Part shown: positions 1 through 5,504 of the stretch, piece by piece | How the letters are laid out: every line of letters starts with the position of its first letter | How positions within the stretch are numbered: the stretch's first letter is position 1 | NCBI GenBank assembly: GCA_947628105.1 | Contig: CANQYN010000036.1 | Coordinates: 1-9,286 of the forward strand | Length of the DNA: 9,286 bases | From: an uncultured Bacilli bacterium | GTDB lineage: Bacteria; Bacillota_I; Bacilli_A; RF39; UBA660 | Direction of reading: 5' to 3' | The notes under the pieces: generated by a model | Database searches by the model: none | The model's input: only the letters and a program-made list of their open reading frames with translations | What the model was told of the DNA's origin: nothing | Position numbers and translations under genes: made by a program

Positions 1-1
1 A

Positions 2-160
2 CTTGTTAAGATAGTAGATAGTAATAAAAAATACAATATGCAAGAATCTATACCTTATGATGGTGCTAAAACTATGTATTTAGTAAATGATATATATAAT
101 CAAGAATCTTTAAAAGAAATAGTTCTTGATACTTGTAAGGATTTACCAAATAAAAAATAA
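2..160 (+). CDS. 3' end of an unrecognised gene (partial, 52 codons)
   Basis: Frame 2 stays open from the left edge to a TAA at 158-160, while the other two plus frames hit stops within the first few codons. In DNA this AT-rich, 52 open codons suggest a real coding tail. The visible C-terminus is hydrophilic and mixed-charge, with segments such as SIPYDGAKTMYLVNDIYN and a lysine-rich end (LPNKK). There is no membrane segment, and I recognise no motif or family. The gene begins outside the window. No strong terminator follows: an AT-rich 5-bp hairpin at 163-176 and an imperfect AACCA/TGGTT hairpin at 181-202 are the only structures before the tRNA promoter. Confidence 0.55.
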   Translation, partial: LVKIVDSNKKYNMQESIPYDGAKTMYLVNDIYNQESLKEIVLDTCKDLPNKK

Positions 161-282
161 TGCAAATTACAATTTGTGTTAACCATTTTTTTAAATGTGG
201 TTTAAATATCGTTAAACAAAAAATAAATTGATATTAATAGGAATTATTTTAACAAAAATATAGATAAAAAAGAGTAAAAGTG

Positions 283-311
283 TTGCTTTTTTAAATTTTA
301 TATGTTATACT
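283..311 (+). promoter_or_regulatory. SigA-type promoter of the tRNA operon
   Basis: A TTGCTT -35 (283-288) and a TATACT -10 (306-311) are separated by exactly 17 bases, which fits the housekeeping sigma factor consensus. Transcription would start near 318, about 60 bases before the first tRNA. The region from 161 to here is AT-rich with no gene. Strength and start site are inferred. Confidence 0.7.
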
Positions 312-323
312 TACCAAGTAACT

Positions 324-369
324 CGATGAATTATTTATTCATTGGCGTGGGATTTATATTAGTTCGCCA
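324..369 (+). other. tRNA operon 5' leader with two overlapping inverted repeats
   Basis: The leader contains a hairpin with ATGAAT (326-331) and ATTCAT (337-342) around a 5-base loop, extendable by G-T and C-G pairs to 324/344. A second possible stem pairs TGGCG (343-347) with CGCCA (365-369). The two stems share bases 343-344, so they compete at their bases. The second stem is followed directly by CCA (369-371 reads ACC A when offset), giving a CGCCACCA string that resembles a tRNA 3' end. Function is unknown; it may only be a processed spacer. Confidence 0.35.
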
Positions 370-376
370 CCATATT

Positions 377-460
377 GGAGGGGTAGCGAAGTGGTCAAAC
401 GCGGCAGACTGTAAATCTGTTCCTTCGGGTTCGATGGTTCGAATCCATCTCCCTCCACCA
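377..460 (+). tRNA. tRNA-Tyr (anticodon GTA)
   Basis: This is an 84-base tRNA with encoded CCA (458-460). The acceptor strand GGAGGGG (377-383) pairs with TCCCTCC. The anticodon arm is CAGA-CTGTAAA-TCTG with GTA at 411-413. The T arm contains GGTTCGAATCC. The long variable arm with the TTCGGG hairpin is typical of bacterial tRNA-Tyr. It is first in a three-tRNA transcript, 8 bases before tRNA-Gln. Confidence 0.97.
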
Positions 461-468
461 CTTAAAAT

Positions 469-544
469 TGCCTCGTAGCCAAGCGGTAAGGCACCACACT
501 TTGACTGTGGCATTTCGCTAGTTCGAATCTAGCCGAGGCAACCA
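469..544 (+). tRNA. tRNA-Gln (anticodon TTG)
   Basis: This is a 76-base tRNA with encoded CCA (542-544). Acceptor TGCCTCG pairs with CGAGGCA (534-540). The anticodon stem CCACA/TGTGG encloses loop CTTTGAC, with anticodon TTG at 501-503, reading CAA and CAG glutamine codons. The T arm contains GTTCGAATC. It lies between tRNA-Tyr and tRNA-Lys with spacers of 8 and 9 bases, so it must be released by processing of a shared precursor. Confidence 0.97.
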
Positions 545-553
545 TTTTTTAAT

Positions 554-629
554 GACTCGTTAGCTCAGCAGGTAGAGCATTTGACTTTTAATCAAAGGGT
601 CATGCGTTCGAATCGCATACGAGTCACCA
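554..629 (+). tRNA. tRNA-Lys (anticodon TTT)
   Basis: This is a 76-base tRNA with encoded CCA (627-629). Acceptor GACTCGT (554-560) pairs perfectly with ACGAGTC (619-625). The anticodon stem TTTGA/TCAAA encloses loop CTTTTAA, with anticodon TTT at 587-589. The D arm TAGCTCAGCAGGTAGAGCA and T arm GTTCGAATC are canonical. It is the last gene of the tRNA operon, and a terminator hairpin starts 14 bases later. Confidence 0.97.
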
Positions 630-642
630 TTTTGTAAATAAG

Positions 643-664
643 CTCTTGTTAATCAAGAGTTTTT
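643..664 (+). terminator. Rho-independent terminator of the tRNA operon
   Basis: CTCTTG (643-648) pairs with CAAGAG (654-659) around a 5-base loop, followed by five T residues (660-664). Flanking AAATAA (635-640) and TTATTT (663-668) allow the structure to be extended on both sides, so it may also work for minus-strand transcripts arriving from the right. Confidence 0.85.
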
Positions 665-700
665 ATTTGTAAAAAATTATTTAGGTACAAATTTATGGCA

Positions 701-728
701 AAAAAAAATCAACTTATTTTGTTGATTT
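701..728 (-). terminator. Rho-independent terminator of the minus-strand EEP unit
   Basis: Read on the minus strand, AAATCAAC (728-721) pairs with GTTGATTT (713-706) around a 7-base loop. A run of T follows, corresponding to the A tract at 701-708. The EEP stop codon (716-714) sits inside the loop, so the last translated codons form one arm of the hairpin. It faces the tRNA terminator, giving a compact convergent arrangement. Confidence 0.8.
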
Positions 729-1496
729 CTTAATTTTTACTTTTACATATACTCCTTTATGATCGGTAATTTTATTTAATAATCGATTTTTAATAATTCC
801 GCAATGTTTTATTTCCCATGAAAAAGGAATAAAAATATGATCGATAGCTGTTTGATTACGATATTTTTTATCGTTTGTTTTTTTATTTACATTGACACGT
901 TTTAAACCAATATTATTTAAATTGGCGATAAATTGATCAAAATGAGGAGTTCCTATTTCCATATTGAAATCTCCTGTTAAAATTGTTGGAAATCTTGGGC
1001 TAAGTTTTTTTACTATTTGATATATTTTATTTAATTGTTTTTTTTGAATACTTTCTAAATAATAATCTAAGTGAGTGTTTATCACATATAATTTGCCAAT
1101 TGTATCATCATCGATAAAAGATATAGTGACAATTCTAGGAATAATTGATTTCTTTTTATATCCTTTGATAAATTCATTTGGATTAAAAGGAATCCAAGGT
1201 AATCGTTTGGTTATTGTTTTAACTACTTTACGATCTGTTATTATAGCATTGTTTTCGTTGAAATCACTTAATAGTTTTATCTTTCCAAACCGAAAATTTC
1301 CATATAAAACATAGTGGTCTAATGATTTTATTAGTTTATTTGATAAACGAGTATTTAATTCTTGAGTACCTAAAATATAATTTTTCTTTTTGTTAATATA
1401 TTTTGTCAAAATGGTGGAACGATTTAAATTATTATCATCTTTCTTGTTTTGATTTTGCATATTTAGTGTCTCTATTGTCAATAAAGGATACTTCAT
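714..1496 (-). CDS. Endonuclease/exonuclease/phosphatase (EEP) family hydrolase
   Basis: The 260-aa product carries the full metal-dependent EEP signature. It has Asn12 in the first strand, Glu46 in LGTQEL (metal ligand), His142 and Asp144 in NTHLD, Asp176 and Asn178 in LTGDFNM, Asp219 in AIDHIF, and the terminal Asp245-His246 pair in ITDHKG. The length fits a single catalytic domain. There is no signal peptide or membrane segment, so it should be cytosolic. The family cleaves phosphodiesters or phosphomonoesters in DNA, RNA, phospholipids or small molecules; the substrate cannot be told from sequence. The start is supported by a Shine-Dalgarno-like AGGATGG (1507-1501) placed at the stop of the upstream gene, which suggests translational coupling across a 13-base gap. 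The lysine- and asparagine-rich composition matches the AT-rich genome. Confidence 0.85.
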   Translation of the reverse strand: MKYPLLTIETLNMQNQNKKDDNNLNRSTILTKYINKKKNYILGTQELNTRLSNKLIKSLDHYVLYGNFRFGKIKLLSDFNENNAIITDRKVVKTITKRLPWIPFNPNEFIKGYKKKSIIPRIVTISFIDDDTIGKLYVINTHLDYYLESIQKKQLNKIYQIVKKLSPRFPTILTGDFNMEIGTPHFDQFIANLNNIGLKRVNVNKKTNDKKYRNQTAIDHIFIPFSWEIKHCGIIKNRLLNKITDHKGVYVKVKIKKSTK

Positions 1497-1509
1497 ACTA
1501 CCATCCTAA

Positions 1510-1902
1510 CTAATTACAACGATATCCTAGTTTTGGCTCTTCTAGATTTTTCTTTAATTGATAACGATTGCGATTAACATCTTTAAAATTTTTTGTTTCA
1601 TCTGTATAATAGGTAATTTTATTTCCTTTAATTAATAGGTTTCTTTTATTTTTATATTCACCATAATAAGCGTTTGCTTCACTTTGATCTTTAAATGTCA
1701 TCTCAAATTGTCCTATCGTTTTATCAATTTTTGTTTTTTTAAATTGTAATGTTATTGTTTCTACAATAGAGATATTATCATAGGAGTAACTTTTTTTACA
1801 AGTTAATGATTTATTTAATTCTGTATAAACATATAAGTAGATTGTCATCAACGAGATAAAGATAAGTAAAATGAGTGTAATTATAATAATTCTTTTTTTC
1901 AT
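1510..1902 (-). CDS. Small membrane-anchored protein of unknown function with a Cys pair
   Basis: The 130-aa product starts with MKKR and a hydrophobic segment at about residues 5-27. It resembles an uncleaved signal anchor, since I see neither a clear signal peptidase site nor a lipobox. The rest is hydrophilic and should lie outside the membrane. One cysteine stands just after the anchor (Cys35, in LTCKK) and one is next to last (Cys129, in GYRCN). They could form a disulfide closing a small domain. The middle (about 45-100) alternates charged and hydrophobic residues as in a beta-rich fold. The layout resembles small extracytoplasmic proteins of gut Bacillota, some in lipoprotein families such as DUF1307; that is a recollection of style, not a proven match. 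An AAAAGGA ribosome site (1917-1911) lies 8 bases before the ATG. It is the first gene of the minus-strand unit. Confidence 0.7.
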   Translation of the reverse strand: MKKRIIIITLILLIFISLMTIYLYVYTELNKSLTCKKSYSYDNISIVETITLQFKKTKIDKTIGQFEMTFKDQSEANAYYGEYKNKRNLLIKGNKITYYTDETKNFKDVNRNRYQLKKNLEEPKLGYRCN

Positions 1903-1921
1903 ATTATCATTCCTTTTGTAA

Positions 1922-1951
1922 ATTATATCACAAAGTATTGATCAGTATCAA
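1922..1951 (-). promoter_or_regulatory. SigA-type promoter of the minus-strand two-gene unit, with inverted repeat
   Basis: On the minus strand a TTGATA -35 (1951-1946) and a perfect TATAAT -10 (1927-1922) are separated by 18 bases. The start point would be near 1915, at the ribosome site of the first gene, so the leader is very short. ATTGAT (1937-1942) and ATCAAT (1947-1952) form a perfect 6-bp inverted repeat with a 4-base centre over the -35, a possible operator. Confidence 0.6.
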
Positions 1952-2032
1952 TTTTAAATCTTATTTTTTAAATCAAGAAGCTAATTTTAAATTTTATCAT
2001 TGGATATGATGAAAATCACAACTTTTCTTTTC

Positions 2033-2061
2033 TTGAAACTATTAATTAATATTAGGATAAT
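2033..2061 (+). promoter_or_regulatory. SigA-type promoter of the SpaA-like/DUF368 unit
   Basis: TTGAAA (2033-2038) and GATAAT (2056-2061) are separated by exactly 17 bases, each one mismatch from consensus. Transcription would start near 2068, just before the strong Shine-Dalgarno GGGAGGTGA (2072-2080). It is divergent from the minus-strand promoter at 1922-1951. Confidence 0.65.
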
Positions 2062-2084
2062 AAGACTAGAAGGGAGGTGAATAA

Positions 2085-3185
2085 ATGCTTCAAAAAATTA
2101 TTATTTTAATACTTTGTCTACTTCCTTTTTTGACCGTTCATGCGGAAGAAAAATATCCTATTACAATTCAAAAATATGATCAATATGGAAGTAAGACCGT
2201 AGGAGAATTTCAGTTTAAAATACGGAATTTGGATACGGGGGAATATATTTCAAATAACGAAGAAGAAGTGATGAAGACGATGGATGACGGATTATTTTAT
2301 AGCTCATTTACTTTGGGATATGGAACCTACCAAATCGAAAATATAAAATATCCTAATAATTTTTTTCAAACAGAAGATTTTACTACTTTTAAAATCGATA
2401 AAGATACCCCATTAGAACAAGGAAGATATGTGATATCTGATTCTGTTCAAATATCGACGGCTCAAATTTTAGTGACGAGATTAGGAAGAACGTTAGATGT
2501 CAATAATGAAATAAAGTTTACTAAATTAAAAAACTATCAATATGAAATTTATGCGGAAGAAGATATCGTTAGTACTTTTGGAGAGGTTATCTATAAAAAA
2601 GATAGTTTAATAGATACAATAGAAACAGACGATAAAGGAGAAGCCTATAGTAAAAGTATTCCGTACGGAAATTATTATTTAAAAGAACTTACGAAAGAAA
2701 ATATATTTTTAAAAAGAGGGGAACTTCATCATATTAATATTCCTATGGATTTATCCAAAAATGAACGTCTTCATTTAAGACAAATCGAAATTGTGACAGA
2801 TCATAAGCCTCTATATTTGAAAGTAATAATAAATAATGAGGATAAAATTAGACCAGAAGTATTAGAAGATTTTAATTTTAGATTATGTCGAAAAGAGAGC
2901 GATGAATGTATTCAATATTATTCATTATATGAATTAGATAGGCAGACAAAAAGTGTTAATATCGATTATGGAAATTATTATTTAGGTCTATTTTCAGAAG
3001 ATGATCTTTTAGAAAAATATGAATATGAATTTTCTAAAAATGCTAACTTGTTAGAAGTTTCTATTGATTTTGGAAAATATGAGACGCAAAAAGGAGAAGA
3101 GGTTATCCTTGAATTACCGAAAACAGGTAGTAATTATTGGATTCCAATTTTTGATGAGAATAAATTCGGGTATAACACAATATAG
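2085..3185 (+). CDS. Secreted SpaA/Cna-B-like surface protein with LPKTG motif and an incomplete sorting tail
   Basis: The 366-aa product begins with a signal peptide (LQK, hydrophobic core about 5-18, likely cut after VHA at residue 20). The mature part appears to hold about three tandem beta-sandwich repeats of the SpaA/Cna-B type. Each is marked by a Y-G-x-Y strand: YGTYQI (79-84), YGNYYL (194-199) and YGNYYL (295-300). The second domain has the typical YEIYAEEDI and TDDKGEA segments. Cys268 and Cys275 could bond in the third. These domains usually build Gram-positive pilins and adhesins, and some form Lys-Asn isopeptide bonds; I cannot confirm the bond residues here. LPKTG lies at 344-348, the sortase recognition site, but only 18 residues follow (SNYWIPIFDENKFGYNTI), without the hydrophobic span and basic end of a normal sorting signal. 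The start is fixed by GGGAGGTGA 4 bases before the ATG. DUF368 follows 6 bases after the stop. Confidence 0.8.
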   Translation: MLQKIIILILCLLPFLTVHAEEKYPITIQKYDQYGSKTVGEFQFKIRNLDTGEYISNNEEEVMKTMDDGLFYSSFTLGYGTYQIENIKYPNNFFQTEDFTTFKIDKDTPLEQGRYVISDSVQISTAQILVTRLGRTLDVNNEIKFTKLKNYQYEIYAEEDIVSTFGEVIYKKDSLIDTIETDDKGEAYSKSIPYGNYYLKELTKENIFLKRGELHHINIPMDLSKNERLHLRQIEIVTDHKPLYLKVIINNEDKIRPEVLEDFNFRLCRKESDECIQYYSLYELDRQTKSVNIDYGNYYLGLFSEDDLLEKYEYEFSKNANLLEVSIDFGKYETQKGEEVILELPKTGSNYWIPIFDENKFGYNTI

Positions 3186-3191
3186 TTAAGT

Positions 3192-4007
3192 ATGAAAAAT
3201 GATATCCTTCTCATCATAAAAGGTTTTTTTATTGGAATTGCGAAAATATTACCAGGAGTAAGTGGTAGTCTTTTAGCGATTTCTTTTGGAGTATATGAAA
3301 AAGCAATAGAGGCGATTAGCTGTTTCTTTAAGGGCATTAAAAATCATATTTTCTTTTTAGGAAAATTAGGCTGTGGGATTTTATTAGCTATCGTTTTATG
3401 CAGTAATTTTGTCTTATATATGCTAGATCATTTTTATTTGCCAACTATCTTTTTGTTTGTTGGATTAATTAGTGGGGGGATACCAAGTTTATTTCAAAAA
3501 TTTGATCTTCATCAAAAAAGAAATAAGTTTATTCTTTTTTTCATCTTTTTATTTGTTTTCATATCTTTTCTTGCTTTAAAATTAGATACTTATGAATTTC
3601 ATGGGAAAGTATTAGATTATCTTTATCTGTTTTTTTTAGGGTTAATAGATGCTTTTACTATGATTGTACCAGGACTTAGTGGAACTTTAATTTTTCTTAT
3701 GCTAGGTTCTTATTCCTTTTTAATGCACCTATTTAGTGATGCTTTTTTTCTCCTTTTTCATAACCCTTTTATCATTTTATTTTTCTGCTTAGGTATTTTT
3801 GTTGGAATTTTTTTTACCGCTAAAATGATGACATTTTTATTAAAAAATTATTCTTCTTTTATCTACACTATTATTACGGGCTTTATGATTTCTTCTCTTT
3901 TTCTTTTAATTGTTCAAAATATAAAGTTTATGACCAATATTGTTTCCTTTATTTCTTGCTTTATTTATAGTTTTTTAGGATATTTCATTGCTAGAAAAAT
4001 GGAATAA
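3192..4007 (+). CDS. popT: DUF368 family polyprenyl-phosphate translocase (PopT-like)
   Basis: The 271-aa product is almost entirely hydrophobic, with roughly eight membrane segments. It has the two internally related DUF368 signature loops: ILPGVSGSLLAISFGVYE (PGVSG at 21-25) and VPGLSGTLIFLMLGSY (PGLSG at 160-164). Such repeated half-motifs fit an inverted-repeat transporter. DUF368 members of Staphylococcus and Vibrio were shown to act as undecaprenyl-phosphate translocases (PopT). They return the lipid carrier of peptidoglycan and teichoic acid synthesis to the inner membrane face. Assigning that role here is by family. The ATG agrees with the usual N-terminus of the family, but no Shine-Dalgarno site precedes it. 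The preceding gene ends in TAG 6 bases upstream in the same frame, so translation probably depends on coupling. The length is normal for the family. Confidence 0.85.
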   Translation: MKNDILLIIKGFFIGIAKILPGVSGSLLAISFGVYEKAIEAISCFFKGIKNHIFFLGKLGCGILLAIVLCSNFVLYMLDHFYLPTIFLFVGLISGGIPSLFQKFDLHQKRNKFILFFIFLFVFISFLALKLDTYEFHGKVLDYLYLFFLGLIDAFTMIVPGLSGTLIFLMLGSYSFLMHLFSDAFFLLFHNPFIILFFCLGIFVGIFFTAKMMTFLLKNYSSFIYTIITGFMISSLFLLIVQNIKFMTNIVSFISCFIYSFLGYFIARKME

Positions 4008-4046
4008 TCCCAAGGTATCATCATATAATATTTTGAGGTGAAAACA

Positions 4047-4376
4047 ATGGATAAAGATTTACCGAAAGTATTTAAAAATAAAATAGAAAAACCATTGACA
4101 AATAACGAAAGCTATTCTTATCATCGAAGCGATTTAGAACAAGAGGAAAAAGTTAATAAAAAAGAAGAAAAGTTAATAGAAAAAAATATTAATCAGAAAA
4201 TTGATGACATTTTTACATCTTCTCGCTATGTATATAAAGCCGATGTTATAATCAAGACCAAGTTAGGGGAAAAAGCTTACAAAATTATTGGAAAAAATGC
4301 GAATCATTTAATTACGATTGACAATGAACTAATTCCCATTGTAGATATTGAAGATATTCATTTTAAAGATGAATAA
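4047..4376 (+). CDS. Small hypothetical protein with charged N-terminus and possible Sm/SH3-like barrel
   Basis: The 109-aa product is not recognised. Residues 1-55 are highly charged and probably disordered or helical (EQEEKVNKKEEKLIEKN). Residues about 62-107 alternate as short beta strands (ADVIIKTKLGEKAYKIIGKN, then HLITIDNELIPIVDIEDIHF). This strand-turn-strand pattern with a closing hydrophobic IxxI is like small Sm/SH3-like barrels, such as those in some spore-coat proteins; this is inference only. There is no signal peptide or membrane span, so it should be cytosolic. I chose the ATG at 4047 because GAGGTGA (4035-4041) lies 5 bases upstream as its ribosome site. The in-frame GTG at 4038 would fall within that site. 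It sits 39 bases after DUF368 and is followed at once by a terminator. Confidence 0.7.
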   Translation: MDKDLPKVFKNKIEKPLTNNESYSYHRSDLEQEEKVNKKEEKLIEKNINQKIDDIFTSSRYVYKADVIIKTKLGEKAYKIIGKNANHLITIDNELIPIVDIEDIHFKDE

Positions 4377-4400
4377 AAGAACATAATTTGTTCTTTTTTT
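4377..4400 (+). terminator. Rho-independent terminator after the DUF368/hypothetical unit
   Basis: AAGAACA (4377-4383) pairs with TGTTCTT (4389-4395) around a TAATT loop, followed by TTTTT (4396-4400). It begins directly after the stop codon and separates this unit from the cortex cassette, only 24 bases before the next ATG. Confidence 0.85.
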
Positions 4401-4424
4401 CATATGTTTTATTAAGGTGAAAGT

Positions 4425-5504
4425 ATGAAAAAAATAGGAATTTTTTTAATTAGTTTATTTTTTATTCCAAGTGTAGTAAAAGCGATTGATACTAGCGCAA
4501 GTAGTGCCATTATGATGGATATGGACAGTAAACGGATTATATATAGTAAAAATATTCATCAAATTCGAAGTGTTGCTAGTATTTCAAAAATAATGACGGC
4601 TTATGTTGCTTTAAAATATGGAAAGTTAGATGAAACAATAACAATCGGCGATGAAATTAAAAAAGCTTATGGATCGGGAATCTATATCAAAAAAGGAGAG
4701 AAAATGACTTTACTCGATTTGCTTTATGGACTTATGTTAAGAAGTGGTAATGATGCCGCGCTTAGTATTGCCAATCATGTTTCTAAAGATACAAAAACAT
4801 TTGTAGATCTGATGAATAAAGAAGCAAAGTTAATAGGCATGACGGATACCACTTTTAATAATCCTAGTGGATTAGATGAGGAAGCGGGCAATTTTTCAAC
4901 TTCTTATGATATGGCACTTCTTATGAGCGCGGCTATGAAAAATAAAACATTTCAAAAAATTACTAAGACCAAAACGTATAAGTTATCTACTAATAAAAAT
5001 CAATATGTATGGGTCAATAAAAATAAACTTTTAAAAACTTATCCATATACAACTGGAGGGAAGACTGGATTTACAGTAAAAGCGAGAAGAACTTTGGTTA
5101 CGACAGCCAAAAAAGATAATCTTCATTTAGTAGTAGTTACTTTGAATGATGGAAACGATTTTTCTGATCATAGAGCTTTATTTGATTATGGATTTGAAAA
5201 TTATCACTCTTATCATATATTACAAAAGGGAATATTAAATATTCCCAAAGATAAATATTATCAAAAATATGATTTTTATTTAAAAAATGATTTTCAATAT
5301 GCTTTATTAAATAAAGAAAAAGATAATATTATTTTAAAGATTACTTTATCTAAAAAAAGAACCATTGATTTAAAAAAACCAGTTGGGAAAATAGAGGTAA
5401 AAATAGGAGATGATAACATTCATACACAAGATATTTATATTAAAAAGAAAGCTATAAAAAAAACGTTATATAATAAAATAATTGGTTGGTTTCGTCATTT
5501 ATGA
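4425..5504 (+). CDS. D-alanyl-D-alanine carboxypeptidase (DacB/DacF-type PBP)
   Basis: The 359-aa product has a signal peptide (MKK, hydrophobic core 4-18, likely cut after VKA at residue 20). It also has all three motifs of a class S11 serine peptidase: SISK (Ser52 nucleophile, Lys55) in ASISKIMTA, SGN (107-109) in LRSGNDAA, and KTG (213-215) in GGKTGF. It removes the terminal D-Ala from peptidoglycan stem peptides, which limits cross-linking. Residues about 260-345 form the usual beta-rich PBP5-like C-terminal domain. The last dozen residues (LYNKIIGWFRHL) look like an amphipathic membrane anchor. Position ahead of spmA and spmB matches the dacB-spmA-spmB operon of Bacillus subtilis, where the enzyme shapes the spore cortex. 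By sequence alone it could equally be DacF or a vegetative DacA paralogue. AAGGTGA (4414-4420) sets the start. The TGA stop overlaps the spmA ATG. Confidence 0.93.
   Translation: MKKIGIFLISLFFIPSVVKAIDTSASSAIMMDMDSKRIIYSKNIHQIRSVASISKIMTAYVALKYGKLDETITIGDEIKKAYGSGIYIKKGEKMTLLDLLYGLMLRSGNDAALSIANHVSKDTKTFVDLMNKEAKLIGMTDTTFNNPSGLDEEAGNFSTSYDMALLMSAAMKNKTFQKITKTKTYKLSTNKNQYVWVNKNKLLKTYPYTTGGKTGFTVKARRTLVTTAKKDNLHLVVVTLNDGNDFSDHRALFDYGFENYHSYHILQKGILNIPKDKYYQKYDFYLKNDFQYALLNKEKDNIILKITLSKKRTIDLKKPVGKIEVKIGDDNIHTQDIYIKKKAIKKTLYNKIIGWFRHL

Noticed and set aside
181..202. Hairpin after the left-edge gene as a terminator
   Set aside because: The AACCA/TGGTT stem is interrupted by an unpaired TG and is not followed by a T run.
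1075..1314. Plus-strand open frame opposite the EEP gene
   Set aside because: It lies wholly antisense to a gene with intact catalytic motifs, has no ribosome site and matches no family; the same holds for the open frames antisense to spmA, the metallophosphoesterase and the ATPase.
4024..4029. Perfect TATAAT between DUF368 and the small gene as a promoter
   Set aside because: No acceptable -35 lies 16-19 bases upstream, and the start would fall in the ribosome site; probably chance in AT-rich DNA.
4038..4046. GTG start for the small protein before the cortex cassette
   Set aside because: The GTG is part of the GAGGTGA ribosome site that serves the ATG at 4047.
5486..5500. TTG start adding five residues to SpmA
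   Set aside because: The ATG at 5501 overlaps the upstream stop as ATGA and fits the family N-terminus better.
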